Position numbers and translations under genes: made by a program. The notes below the pieces were generated by a model, which saw only the letters and a list, made by a program, of their open reading frames with translations, was not told where the DNA came from and made no database searches. A stretch of 64,000 bases of DNA from Acidobacteriota bacterium (lineage in GTDB: Bacteria; Acidobacteriota; Thermoanaerobaculia; Gp7-AA8), in contig JAJXWV010000024.1 of assembly GCA_021781455.1 (NCBI GenBank), positions 1-64,000 on the forward strand. Direction: 5' to 3'. The number at the start of each line of letters is the position of its first letter. Positions within the stretch are counted from its first letter, which is position 1. This document shows positions 38,601-47,538 of the stretch, one piece after another.

Positions 38601-39006
38601 CTGGGACGGACGAGCCGCGGCGGGGCCCCTTCTCGATGCGCTGGCCGCGGAGCTCGCCGTGCCCCAGGCGACTGCAGCCCGCGTGCGGCAGCGCGTGGCA
38701 ACCCTGGCTCGATCGCCGGTCATGCAGCGCATCGCCGCAGCCGAGCCGGTCGGCCTGGAGGTGCCGATCCGCTACCTCGACGAAAAGGGCGCGCTCGTCG
38801 AGAAAAGGATCGACCGGCTGACGCGCGAGGAGGGCGGCGAGGTCGTCCTCGACTACAAGAGCGGCAAGCCGGACGAAGCGCGGCTGACGAAAGACCGCCA
38901 CCAGGTCGGCCAGTACTGCGCCGCGATCGCCGCCATCACCGGCCGTCCCTGCAGCGGCCTGCTCTGGTACATCGACGACGAGAGCGACGTCGTCGTCGAT
39001 GTGTGA
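35686..39006 (+). CDS. AddA-like UvrD/REP helicase with C-terminal RecB-type nuclease domain
   Basis: IEAGAGTGKTTAIVAEVV, FIFVDEFQDTDRTQ, VGDPKQSIYGFRRADPETY, LSVHAAKGLEFETVILPDL, VLDYKSGKP. Confidence 0.92.
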   Translation: MTAAPLQQSFTFGKAPDRAPDVPHRRNVVIEAGAGTGKTTAIVAEVVRLMLEDAQLSPERIVLVTFTEKAAGEIADRIHAALAELDLHFDDERVVWPVGSPKPLLEVPPEKRHVWRQACATQLASIHLLRSQTIHSFCQSLLRQFPIEAELDPQFKIIEGFERSLLYSELYDAWIDEETRTRASDEALREWEVLLAHAGYLFQVRDMIFSLVDRRDLLGERNLEFGSIEEFEDDMRSAVLVIRGADLETIAHEGARRTFSYLQRTELPERGSVDGWLEYFAPIAGSIREIDLPKGKNNAAVKEALRWLRTGSKGKSIHDRLASHRAAMALHALAGRFIAFLDREKRKLGVVDFDDLLLRTLALLDDPAVLERVRRQYDFIFVDEFQDTDRTQARILDRLARDSAGAYVAGKTIVVGDPKQSIYGFRRADPETYFQMTQRLVAEGADKRIIDDQYRSDAPLLAAINAIFARLFPPLPAHDPNVFRPSYNALHAAKGECEREMDARLTILHADCEESSDRFVAEAEAIAAWIESQRDENGSDLRRFALLFRRLTIIDGYLDTFDRHGIEYVLPPTRLFLDRPAPVAMMAILRAIAYPFDRGAQISAARTPYFALTDEEIVRGTVQLTDPVGTHSSASAPHGEGATANDDESCGRAAARPYDADPWLSFTSAMTGYRDASRQLTVSQLMDLIVETTEIERVHGALADRHRSQRHLDHLRALAFDYDQRIGGSVRQFVDEIARRRNDPDEMEPLLADDSRNAVRILSVHAAKGLEFETVILPDLAFAAGGNDGARIFAVEEPKSLVLCAPDSISAQFRFTSDGEKLKRVSVLREEAEARRLFYVAVTRARTDVVFVHSKAAKVNKGSFYACLRDDAGIPIDDFTWSPERRVVPCNVAGTAVPIALETASRADRTERRRRRLTDERLEAELAAAPIVPLALRDPEPLETLPAAEIAVARSGLRNRNAGLLLHRFLEVWDGRAAAGPLLDALAAELAVPQATAARVRQRVATLARSPVMQRIAAAEPVGLEVPIRYLDEKGALVEKRIDRLTREEGGEVVLDYKSGKPDEARLTKDRHQVGQYCAAIAAITGRPCSGLLWYIDDESDVVVDV
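37567..37659. repeat. Palindromic family A copy inside the addA-like CDS
   Basis: GTAGGGACGCACAGCAGTGCGTCCGC ... GCGGACGCGCTGCTGCGCGTCCCTAC; 93 nt, in frame. Confidence 0.93.
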
Positions 39007-39084
39007 GCACAGTCCCCGTCACTCTGAACTACTAAGTCGAAGTTTCTGCGCGCCACGCGAAGACTTCCTTGCACAAACGGCAGG

Positions 39085-39310
39085 GCGACCGGTCCCCTCG
39101 CCCCGTGCTCCCCGACGAACAACCTCGCAGAATTGATCCGCACGGGGCGAGGGGATGAAGGGGAGTGGGGTCGCGATTGCTCACGAAAACCCCACAATTC
39201 CTGAGAAATTCGAGGATCCTCGGTACCCCACTCCCCTTGCATCCCCTCGCCCCGCGGACCTTCGATCCGAGTGGTTGATGCATCGCGCCGCGGGGCGAGG
39301 GGACCTAAGA
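39085..39310. repeat. Nested large inverted repeat (CCCCTCGCCCCG modules)
   Basis: GGTCCCCTCGCCCCG ... CGGGGCGAGGGGATGAAGGGGAGTGGGGT ... ACCCCACTCCCCTTGCATCCCCTCGCCCCG ... CGGGGCGAGGGGACC. Confidence 0.85.
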
Positions 39311-39429
39311 GACATCTCCGGTTGCGGGCGAGCGGAGCGAGCCTGCGCTGTGTACTTCCTGTCTCTGTGGTGAGAATCCAGTAGCCGGATTCGCGGACTG
39401 GAAAGCAATCCGCAATAGAATCCCGCGCC

Positions 39430-40095
39430 ATGCCGCTGTACAAAGTCGTGCTGTTGTCGTTCGCGGCGATGATCACGATGGTCAATCCGCTGGCCGTCGT
39501 GCCGTCCTTCGTCGCCCTCACGCACGATGCCTCGGTCCGCACGCGCCGCGCCGTGGCCCTCGTCGCCGGACTGGCCTGCATGGCCGTCCTCACCCTCTTT
39601 CTGCTCGCCGGCAATTACGTCTTCCACATCTTCGGAATCACCGTGCCGGCCTTCCAGATCATGGGCGGCGTGATCTTTCTCACCAACGCTCTGCGCACGC
39701 TCGTTGACGACGACCGCCGCGCCTTCAACGTCGGCGGCGAAAAGCAGATGGCCGACAGCGACGTGCACAAGGCCGAGATGGATCCCTCGTCGGTCGCCAT
39801 CGTCCCCCTGGCCGTGCCGATGCTCTCCGGCCCCGGCGCCATCACCTCGGTCATGGTGCTGGTCAACCTCTATCCGGGAATCGAACAGAAGCTCGCCGTC
39901 ATCGTGGCCATCGTCGCCGTGGGCATCACCTCGTGGGCCGTGCTTCTCGCCGCTGTGCCTCTCTCCCAGGTCATCGGCGACCGCGGCCGCGCCGTCTTTG
40001 CGAAGATCATGGCTCTCCTCCTCGGTGCCATCGGAATCCAGTTCATCATCAACGGACTGAAGCCGGTGCTCGTCGAGATCATGCGCGCGGGCTGA
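39430..40095 (+). CDS. MarC family integral membrane protein
   Basis: Six-TM pattern; NPLAVVPSFVALT, VPLAVPMLSGPGAITSVMVL, IGIQFIINGLK. Confidence 0.9.
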   Translation: MPLYKVVLLSFAAMITMVNPLAVVPSFVALTHDASVRTRRAVALVAGLACMAVLTLFLLAGNYVFHIFGITVPAFQIMGGVIFLTNALRTLVDDDRRAFNVGGEKQMADSDVHKAEMDPSSVAIVPLAVPMLSGPGAITSVMVLVNLYPGIEQKLAVIVAIVAVGITSWAVLLAAVPLSQVIGDRGRAVFAKIMALLLGAIGIQFIINGLKPVLVEIMRAG

Positions 40096-40235
40096 GGCAC
40101 CCCATCACTCGGAGCCGGCCGAGCCGCAGCCCCGTCACTCTGAGCCGGCGGAGCCGCGGGGGCGGGGTTCTGCCGGCTCGGGATGAAGGAGCGCCTTCAT
40201 AATGTCCTCATGTTCCGGCATCGCGAGGTGCGCGC

Positions 40236-41117
40236 CTGAAAGCTCTCTTCCTGGTCAACGCCCGCTCCGGGCCGAACCGCCGCGCCAACGTCGCATCGCT
40301 GATCCGCTCCTCGTGCGACTGGCCGGCATTCGACGTCGTGGACTGCGAGGCGAAGGAGGATCTGGACGGCATCATCGCCGACGCGCAGCGCAGCGGATTC
40401 GAAGTGGTCTTCGCGGTCGGCGGCGACGGCACGGTCCACGAGGTTGCCAGGCGCCTCATCGGGACCGATCTGGCTCTGGCCGTCATCCCCACCGGCTCCG
40501 GCAACGGCTTCGCCCGGCACCTCGGATTTCCGATGGACGCGCGCGCCGCGATGAAGGCCTGCCGCGACCTCGGGCCGCTCCGCATCGACACCGCGGAGGT
40601 GAACGGCCTTGCGTACGTCGGCGTCATGGGCGTCGGGTTCGATGCCGTCATCGCCCACCAGTTCGCCGCTCATCCCGCGCGCGGGCTGCGGACGTACCTG
40701 CACGTCGGGCTGCGCGTGATCGGCCGGTATCGGCCCGAGGCGTACGAGATCGTTGCCGACGGCGAGACGATCTCGACGCGGGCATGGGCGGTCGACGTGG
40801 CGAACGGCTCGCAGTACGGCAACAACGCGCGCGTCGCCGCCAACGCCTCGATGCGCGACGGCCTGCTCGATCTCGTCGTGGTCCGTGACGTGAGCGTGCT
40901 TGCTGCGCCGCTGCTGGTGGGTCGCGTCTTCACCGGCTCACTGCACCATTCGCGCGGCGTGATCACGCGGCGCGTCTCCGAGGTGGTCATTCGCCGCGAG
41001 ACTGCAGGCGTTGCCCATGTCGACGGAGAGCCGATCGAGCTGGACGCCGAGGTGCGGGTGCGCGTGCGGCCACGATCGCTGAACGTGATCGCACCGCGGA
41101 ATGCAGATACGATCTGA
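40236..41117 (+). CDS. diacylglycerol kinase family lipid kinase
   Basis: FLVNARSGPNRR, VFAVGGDGTVHEVARRLI, IPTGSGNGFARHLGFP; start unclear (CTG 40236 or GTG 40338). Confidence 0.85.
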   Translation: MKALFLVNARSGPNRRANVASLIRSSCDWPAFDVVDCEAKEDLDGIIADAQRSGFEVVFAVGGDGTVHEVARRLIGTDLALAVIPTGSGNGFARHLGFPMDARAAMKACRDLGPLRIDTAEVNGLAYVGVMGVGFDAVIAHQFAAHPARGLRTYLHVGLRVIGRYRPEAYEIVADGETISTRAWAVDVANGSQYGNNARVAANASMRDGLLDLVVVRDVSVLAAPLLVGRVFTGSLHHSRGVITRRVSEVVIRRETAGVAHVDGEPIELDAEVRVRVRPRSLNVIAPRNADTI

Positions 41118-41199
41118 GCGGCCGCTCTGGCCATCCCGAGTGTCATCGAGGGATCCGGGCAGTCGGGCTGGCGCCTAACATGAGCGATTTCAGCGCATT

Positions 41200-41435
41200 C
41201 CGTGTCCTCCCGCACTCACAGGTCCCTCGCTGCGCTTACAAGAAACTCCCAGTGTTTATGCGGGTCTCGTGCATGTTGCCCTTCTCCCCGCCGCAGCGGG
41301 GAGAAGGTGCCGAAGGCGGAGAGGGGTCTCCTTTCGAACGACCGCGAGACCCCTCACCCCGGCCCTCTCCCCGCTGCGGCGGGGAGAGGGGGAACGATCG
41401 AACGTATCCACCCTCTGGCGAGGGATGACAAGTCG
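41200..41435. repeat. Composite family B element copy, immediately upstream of the MFS remnant
   Basis: Same block order (AAGAAACTCCCAGTGTTTATGCGGG ... GGGGAACGATCGAACGTATC). Confidence 0.87.
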
Positions 41436-41454
41436 TTTGGGCACAACGTCTGAA

Positions 41455-41972
41455 ATGAGCAGTCCAGAGCCACAGCCGCGCTCCCATCCGCTGCGCGCCC
41501 TTCGCCATCGCAATTTCCGCCTCTTCGTCAGCGGACAGCTGATCTCGCTCGTCGGCACCTGGATGCAGCAGGTCGCCCAGTCGTGGCTGATCTACCGCAT
41601 GACCGGCTCGCCCTTTCGATCGTGCTGCTGGTGCCGGTCGGCATCGCCATGATGGTGCAGATGGCGTCGTCGAACACGCTCATCCAGTCGATGGTGAAGG
41701 AAGAGTTCCGGGGGCGGGTGATGGCGGTCTATTCCATGACGTTCGTCGGCATCGGCCCGTTCGGTGCGCTGCTGGCGGGATCGCTGGCCGGCCGCATCGG
41801 CGCGCCCTGGACCGTGGCGCTCGGCGGAATGCTCACCCTCGCCGGCGCGGCCGCCTTCGCCGCTCACCTGCCGGCAATCCGCGGTGAAGCGAGAATGCTG
41901 ATCCTCGCCCAGCAGGCCGGCGCCGGCGAGCCGCCGGAACAGGCCACCGCGACGGGCGGAGAAGTGAACTGA
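41455..41972 (+). pseudogene. MFS transporter remnant: N-terminus fused out of frame to C-terminus
   Basis: Frame 1 reads [54 protein letters not shown]; another frame reads [54 protein letters not shown]; the middle of the usual MFS fold is missing. Confidence 0.82.
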
Positions 41973-41973
41973 A

Positions 41974-42047
41974 ATTTATGATTGATGATTTATGATTTGT
42001 AATTTAATTATCTGTTATCGGTTCATAAATCATCAATCATAAATTGA
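41974..42047. repeat. AT-rich phased 7-nt hairpin (TTATGAT/TGATGAT)
   Basis: AATTTATGATTGATGATTTATGATTTG ... CATAAATCATCAATCATAAATT. Confidence 0.88.
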
Positions 42048-42467
42048 TCATTCACCTGCCAGCTCCGCCACCAGTGCATCGATCCGCTTCTCCAGGTCGT
42101 CGCGCGTTTCGACGAAGCGCGCGAACTGCTCCCCTTCCGGCGCCCAGGAAGGATCCTCGATCGGCCAGTGCGCGATGCGCTTCGCGTTCGGCCACGAGGG
42201 ACAGGCTCGGGCGGCGGAATCGCAGACCGTCACGACCACGTCGAAAGCCTCGTTCTCGAACCGATCCGCGCTCTTCGACTCTGCATCGTGAATGTCGATC
42301 CCGATCTCGGCCATCGCGCGGATCGCGTTCGGATGGACCCACCCGGCGGGATGCGATCCTGCCGAGACTGCCTCCACCACCTCGCCATGGAACGCGTTCG
42401 CCAGCCCCTCGGCCATCTGGCTCCGCGCCGCGTTGCCCGTGCAGAGAAAGAGGATTCGCTTCTTCAT
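42048..42467 (-). CDS. arsC: arsenate reductase ArsC (LMW-PTPase family)
   Basis: ILFLCTGNAARSQMAEGLAN (CX5R loop), VVTVCDSAARACPSWP. Confidence 0.9.
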   Translation of the reverse strand: MKKRILFLCTGNAARSQMAEGLANAFHGEVVEAVSAGSHPAGWVHPNAIRAMAEIGIDIHDAESKSADRFENEAFDVVVTVCDSAARACPSWPNAKRIAHWPIEDPSWAPEGEQFARFVETRDDLEKRIDALVAELAGE

Positions 42468-42488
42468 GAGTTTCGTATCACGGCTGAT

Positions 42489-42591
42489 TTCACCGCAGAG
42501 ACACAGAGAGCACGGAGAAAGCCAGGAAGGAATCGTTCATCGGTTTCCCTCCCAAAAGACTCTGTGTTCTCTGTGCTCTCTGTGGTGAAAA
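42489..42591. repeat. Phased 7-nt hairpin (CACAGAG family)
   Basis: TTTCACCGCAGAGACACAGAGAGCACGGAGAAAG ... CTCTGTGTTCTCTGTGCTCTCTGTGGTGAAA. Confidence 0.85.
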
Positions 42592-42598
42592 AATCCAG

Positions 42599-43207
42599 CT
42601 AAGGAGAAAGCCGTTCGATGATCCAGTCCTTCGACTCCCGCAGGCGATACACGAAGCGATCGTGCAGCCGGTCAGGCCGTCCCTGCCAGAACTCGATCTG
42701 GTTCGGGATCACGCGATAGCCGCCCCAGTGCGGCGGGCGGGGAACGGGACGGTCGCGATGACCCTCTTCCATCTCACGGACTCGCTCCTCGAGATCGCCG
42801 CGCCCGAGGATGACCTTGCTCTGGTCGGAGGCCCAGGCGCCGATCTGGCTGCCGCGCGGGCGCGTCTGCCAGTACTCCTCCGATTCTTCCTCGGTCACCT
42901 TCACGATCGCTCCCTCGGCACGCACCTGACGCTCCAGCGACGGCCACCACCAGCAGAGCGCGGCGTACGGGTTGTCGTGGATCTGCATCCCCTTGACGCT
43001 GTTGTAATTCGTGAAGAAGACGAAGCCGCGCGCGTCGAAGTCCTTCATCAGGCAGATGCGCGAGGAAACGATGCCGTCACGCGAGGCCGTGGAGACCGTC
43101 ATCCCTTCCGGCAGCTCGGGCTGGGCCTTCTTCGCCTCTTCGAACCATTTCGCGAATTGCGCGAATGGGCTGGCATCGAGCTCGTTCTCAAGCAATTGTC
43201 GGCTCAC
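42599..43207 (-). CDS. pdxH: pyridoxamine 5'-phosphate oxidase
   Basis: SRICLMKDFDARGFVFFTNYNSVKG, RGSQIGAWASDQS, RPPHWGGYRVIPNQIEFWQGRPDRLHDR. Confidence 0.95.
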   Translation of the reverse strand: MSRQLLENELDASPFAQFAKWFEEAKKAQPELPEGMTVSTASRDGIVSSRICLMKDFDARGFVFFTNYNSVKGMQIHDNPYAALCWWWPSLERQVRAEGAIVKVTEEESEEYWQTRPRGSQIGAWASDQSKVILGRGDLEERVREMEEGHRDRPVPRPPHWGGYRVIPNQIEFWQGRPDRLHDRFVYRLRESKDWIIERLSP

Positions 43208-43764
43208 GCATGTCTCCTGTCCCGGGTCCTCTCGATTTTGCGGATCACGCGTGTCGAGGCCTCTTCGTTCATCAGGGCAACGGCTCGATCGAGCGCCACC
43301 CAGGCAAGGTCGTTCGACTCGCTGGGATCGATGCTGATCGCCTCGGGAAACGCAGTCCGTGCCAGAAAGCGCACGTCGAAGTGACGATGGTCGGGCTCGC
43401 CTTTCCCCGCCGGAATGGCATGGACGTCGAGGTCGAACACTTCATCGAAGACGAGCTCGAGATCGCGCAGCCCCGATTCCTCGGCACCCTCGCGCAATGC
43501 CGTCTGTACAGGGGACTCGTCGCCGTCCACATGGCCGCCCATCTGCAGCCAGCGATCGAGGCGCTTGTGATGGTGCAGCAGCAGGCGGTCGCCCTCGATG
43601 ATGAAGCAGCTGGCGGTGATGTGGCCGGGCGTGAACTGCTGCCGCGAGAAGGGAGCAGCAGTCGTCGACAGAAGCCCGATGATCGACGCGTGATGCAGCG
43701 CTTCGAGGGCATCCGCAGGAACGTAGGTGCCGAGCTGCTCGAGAAGTTCGGAGGCGCGAGTCAT
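43204..43764 (-). CDS. NUDIX hydrolase
   Basis: GGHVDGDESPVQTALREGAEESGL Nudix box. Confidence 0.9.
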   Translation of the reverse strand: MTRASELLEQLGTYVPADALEALHHASIIGLLSTTAAPFSRQQFTPGHITASCFIIEGDRLLLHHHKRLDRWLQMGGHVDGDESPVQTALREGAEESGLRDLELVFDEVFDLDVHAIPAGKGEPDHRHFDVRFLARTAFPEAISIDPSESNDLAWVALDRAVALMNEEASTRVIRKIERTRDRRHA

Positions 43765-43807
43765 GGTCTTCAGTCTATCGCGACCACGATTCCGTCACGC
43801 GCAGCCG

Positions 43808-44058
43808 CGGCGCCCGCCACTCTGAGCCGGCGCAGCAGCGGCGCCCGTCACTCTGAGCCGGCGGAACCGCGGGGAAGGTCGGGTGGAAGGAGCGGCGTAG
43901 CGCGGCGAAGAGTCTCCAGATGCGCAGATCGCGGTGAGCCTGCTGTCCGCTCCAAACCAACAAATCGTCCCGGTAAGAGACTCTTCGCCGCGCTCCACCG
44001 CTCCCACCCGCCCACCGCCCCCGCGGTTGCGCCGGCTCAGAGTGACGGGGGACTGCGG
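43808..44058. repeat. Family C element, compound
   Basis: CACTCTGAGCCGGCG repeated, GCGGCGAAGAGTCTCCAGATGC ... GTAAGAGACTCTTCGCCGCGCTCC ... GCGCCGGCTCAGAGTGACGG. Confidence 0.9.
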
Positions 44059-44109
44059 TTTCACGGCTCCGAATGACGGGGACTGCGGTTTCACCCGCTC
44101 CGAATGACG

Positions 44110-44544
<435 letters not shown>

Positions 44545-44576
44545 GCGGCCCGCAGTTTAGCCGGATCGCGCGGTCG

Positions 44577-44695
44577 ACCGTCACTGTCATCTGAGCCGGC
44601 GCAACCGCAACCCCCGTCACTCTGAGCCGGCGCAACCGCGGGGGCGGTGGGCGGGTGGGAGCGGTGGAGCGCGGCGAAGAGTCTCTTACCGGGAC
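44577..44695. repeat. Family C element, one-sided
   Basis: ATCTGAGCCGGCGCAACCGCAACCCCCGTCACTCTGAGCCGGCGCAACCGCGGGG...GCGGCGAAGAGTCTCTTACCGGGACG. Confidence 0.85.
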
Positions 44696-44777
44696 GGTCC
44701 TTGGTGTGGGGCGCGGTTTCCAGACCGCCAAGGGGGGGGCAGGGGGCAGGCTGGAAAGCCTGCCCTACACCGAAGCT

Positions 44778-45347
44778 CTAGTCCTCGCGCAGCAGCTGCT
44801 TGACGGTCTTCGCCACGTGCTCGGCGGCATCGCCGTCGGTCGAGCCGTAATACTCGCGGATGATCCCGTTCTTGTCCGCTATCGCGAATTTCGTGCTGTG
44901 CAGCAGCGGCTCGGTTCCCGGCGCGGGGGACTCCGCAGCGAGCTTGAAACCGTCGACCGAGAGGCGGACCGTGCTCGCGGGATCGCCGGTCGTGAGGAAC
45001 GTCCATCGCGGATCGTTGCGGAATTGCGCGGCGTACTGAGCGAGCTTTGCCGGTGTGTCGTGCACTGGGTCGACAGTGATCGACACGAAGCGCACCGGGG
45101 CGTCCTTGTCGATCTTCGTCGTGAGCTCGCGCATCTGCTGCGTCATCATCGGGCAGCTCGATGCACAGTTCGTGAAGATGAAGTCGTAGACCGTGACGTT
45201 GCCCTTGAGCGAAGCCAGCTTCAGCGGCTTGCCGCTGTCGGCGACCAGGGTCGCGTCGGGAACCGGAAACAGCTTCGGCAGGTCGGCTTTCGGCGAGCAG
45301 GCGGCGAGGGCGAGTGAAAAACAGACGATCGGAAGTTTGCGGAGCAT
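44778..45347 (-). CDS. SCO1/SenC family copper chaperone lipoprotein
   Basis: Lipobox LAAC; FIFTNCASSCPMMTQQMREL; SITVDPVHDTPAKLAQYA. Confidence 0.92.
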   Translation of the reverse strand: MLRKLPIVCFSLALAACSPKADLPKLFPVPDATLVADSGKPLKLASLKGNVTVYDFIFTNCASSCPMMTQQMRELTTKIDKDAPVRFVSITVDPVHDTPAKLAQYAAQFRNDPRWTFLTTGDPASTVRLSVDGFKLAAESPAPGTEPLLHSTKFAIADKNGIIREYYGSTDGDAAEHVAKTVKQLLRED

Positions 45348-45360
45348 AGTCAAAAGAAAA

Positions 45361-45440
45361 CGTTCAATGTTCAATGTTGAATGCTGAATGAGGAACGGCG
45401 CAGGCCACGATCGGCATTGAACATTCAACATTCAACATTT
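45361..45440. repeat. Phased 7-nt hairpin (ATGTTCA/ATGTTGA family)
   Basis: TTCAATGTTCAATGTTGAATGCTGAATG ... CATTGAACATTCAACATTCAACATT. Confidence 0.9.
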
Positions 45441-45445
45441 GTTCT

Positions 45446-46351
45446 TTACCGAGCCGCGATCACCAGCATCGTCATCACGACGACCAGATACAGATTCGAC
45501 GTCATGAACAGCCGGAAGGCCACGCGGTTCGAGCGGTCGAAGAAGAATCGGATCGACATCGCCAGTAGCGCGACGCCGGTTGCGATTGCGCCGGCCAGGT
45601 ACGCCCGGCCGGTCATTCCGGTGAGCGACGGAAGAACGCTCACGGCCAGCAGCGCCAGACTGTAGAAGATGGCCAGGCGCGCGGTGGCCGTTCCGTCGTT
45701 GTCGCGCACGGCCGTCATCACGAACCCCGCGCGGCCGTAGTCCTCGCGGTAGATCCAGCTGATGGCCATGAAGTGCGGCAGCTGCCAGAAGAAGAGGATT
45801 CCGAAGACGATCCAGCCGCCCGCGGCCAGGTGCCCCGTCGCGGCGGTCCATCCCATGAGCGGCGGAATGGCGCCAGGAACGGCTCCGATGATCGTACAGG
45901 CGGTGGAGATCCGCTTCAGCGGCGTGTAGACGAAGATGTAGCTGGTCAGCGTGAAGGCGCCGAGGATTGCGGTGAGCAGATTGACGGTGAGCGCCAGATA
46001 GGCCGTGCCGATGATCGCGATCGCGGCGGAGAAGAGCAGGGCCGCGCGCGGCGTGATGCGGCCGTCGGGCAGCGGGCGAAGGCGCGTGCGGCGCATCTTC
46101 GCGTCGTGGGCGCGCTCGACGTACTGGTTGAGGGCATTCGTGCCGGCGGCCACCATGGCCGTACCGACGAGCGTGTTGATCAGAACGAGCGCGCTGATGT
46201 GAGGCGCCGCGATGAGATATCCGGCCGCCGTCGTGATCAGAACCATCAGGACGATGCGCGATTTCGAGAGCTGAAGATAGTCCGCAATGGCGCTCTGCCT
46301 CGTGACAAGCCCCTCAACCGGCACGCTGTCCATGATCGCGATCTCGCTCAC
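45446..46351 (-). CDS. ctaB: protoheme IX farnesyltransferase
   Basis: NALNQYVERAHDAKMRRTRLRPLP and polytopic UbiA-like pattern; GTG start overlapping the ctaA stop. Confidence 0.93.
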   Translation of the reverse strand: MSEIAIMDSVPVEGLVTRQSAIADYLQLSKSRIVLMVLITTAAGYLIAAPHISALVLINTLVGTAMVAAGTNALNQYVERAHDAKMRRTRLRPLPDGRITPRAALLFSAAIAIIGTAYLALTVNLLTAILGAFTLTSYIFVYTPLKRISTACTIIGAVPGAIPPLMGWTAATGHLAAGGWIVFGILFFWQLPHFMAISWIYREDYGRAGFVMTAVRDNDGTATARLAIFYSLALLAVSVLPSLTGMTGRAYLAGAIATGVALLAMSIRFFFDRSNRVAFRLFMTSNLYLVVVMTMLVIAAR

Positions 46352-47346
46352 GCCGCAACCTCGCTTGCGACAAACGCACCAGCCTGCCGCTCGATCCGCT
46401 GTGACGCCGTGGCGCGCGCGCTCAACGCCAACAGAAGCGAGGTCGCCAACGTCGCGGCGCCGGTGACCACGTGGAAGCTGGTGATGCTCGCCAGCCGCAG
46501 CGCAGTCGCGCCGGCGAGCGAGTGGTACGCGCCCGGATTCGCGGAGCCGAACCACACCACTTTGGCTCCAAGGTAGATCTGCAGCGCAATCAGCCCCAGC
46601 AACACGGTCATCAGAGGCCGCAGGGCAGAGGCGGATCGATAGACCCGGACGGCCAGCGCGATCACGGTGATCGTCACCAGCGTCGCACCGACGCGGTGCG
46701 CGAAGTTTGCGGCGATGGCGACGCTCGTGAACGGAGGAATGAGCCGGCCGAACGACAGCGGAAAATCGGGAATGGCCAGGCCGGCGTTGAGGTGCCGCAT
46801 GAGCGCGCCCGCGAGAATCTGCAGATAGACGAGCGCCACCAGCAGCGTAGTCAGCCCGGTCGGCGCGTGCTCATCGCCCTCCCCTTCGCGCAGCCGCAGG
46901 AACGATTCCGACGTGAAGAACGCGATCGACATGTTCAGGCCGAGGAAGATCTCCGCCAGCCCGGCGTGCGAGATCGACACGGAGGGCGGCAGCAGCAGCA
47001 GCACCGTCAGACCGCCCAGAACGCCCTGGGCGACGACCGCGCCGAGCGCGCACCAGCCGAGGATGCGCACGAAGCGCTTCGGCTCGCGAAGCTGCAGTGC
47101 AAGGGCCTGGAAGACGGTCAACAGGCCGACGCTCGCCGCGATCATGCGATGGCCGTGCTCGTAGAAGATTCCGGCGATCATCGGCGGCATGAGCATGCCG
47201 TAGGACAGCGGCCAGTCGGGAACGGCCAGTCCGGAGCCGGTCGAGGTGACCATGGCCCCGGCGTAGATGAGGAAGAGCGTACAGGCCGCAACGACTTTCG
47301 CGTAGCGGCGGAGCCAGGTGGGGGTGGGCTGAATCGGAGTGATCAT
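46348..47346 (-). CDS. ctaA: heme A synthase CtaA/COX15
   Basis: STGSGLAVPDWPLSYG, HGHRMIAASVGLL, AHRVGATLVTITVI. Confidence 0.9.
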   Translation of the reverse strand: MITPIQPTPTWLRRYAKVVAACTLFLIYAGAMVTSTGSGLAVPDWPLSYGMLMPPMIAGIFYEHGHRMIAASVGLLTVFQALALQLREPKRFVRILGWCALGAVVAQGVLGGLTVLLLLPPSVSISHAGLAEIFLGLNMSIAFFTSESFLRLREGEGDEHAPTGLTTLLVALVYLQILAGALMRHLNAGLAIPDFPLSFGRLIPPFTSVAIAANFAHRVGATLVTITVIALAVRVYRSASALRPLMTVLLGLIALQIYLGAKVVWFGSANPGAYHSLAGATALRLASITSFHVVTGAATLATSLLLALSARATASQRIERQAGAFVASEVAA

Positions 47347-47356
47347 TTCTTATTGG

Positions 47357-47513
47357 TTACGAGGTCACGAGGTTGCGAGGTCACGAGGCTGCAGGCCCCA
47401 CGGTCTCGCAAGAATCGCGAACCGCTCATGATTTCAAAGATGGCTGGCCGCGCAGACCACGAGTTCTGAGGTCACCTCGTGACCTCGAAACCTCGTGACC
47501 TCGTGACCCCGTT
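47357..47513. repeat. Phased 7/8-nt hairpin (GAGGTCAC/GAGGTTGC family)
   Basis: GGTTACGAGGTCACGAGGTTGCGAGGTCACGAGG ... GAGGTCACCTCGTGACCTCGAAACCTCGTGACCTCGTGACC. Confidence 0.88.
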
Positions 47514-47538
47514 AATGACGTGCGCTACTCCTTTTTTA

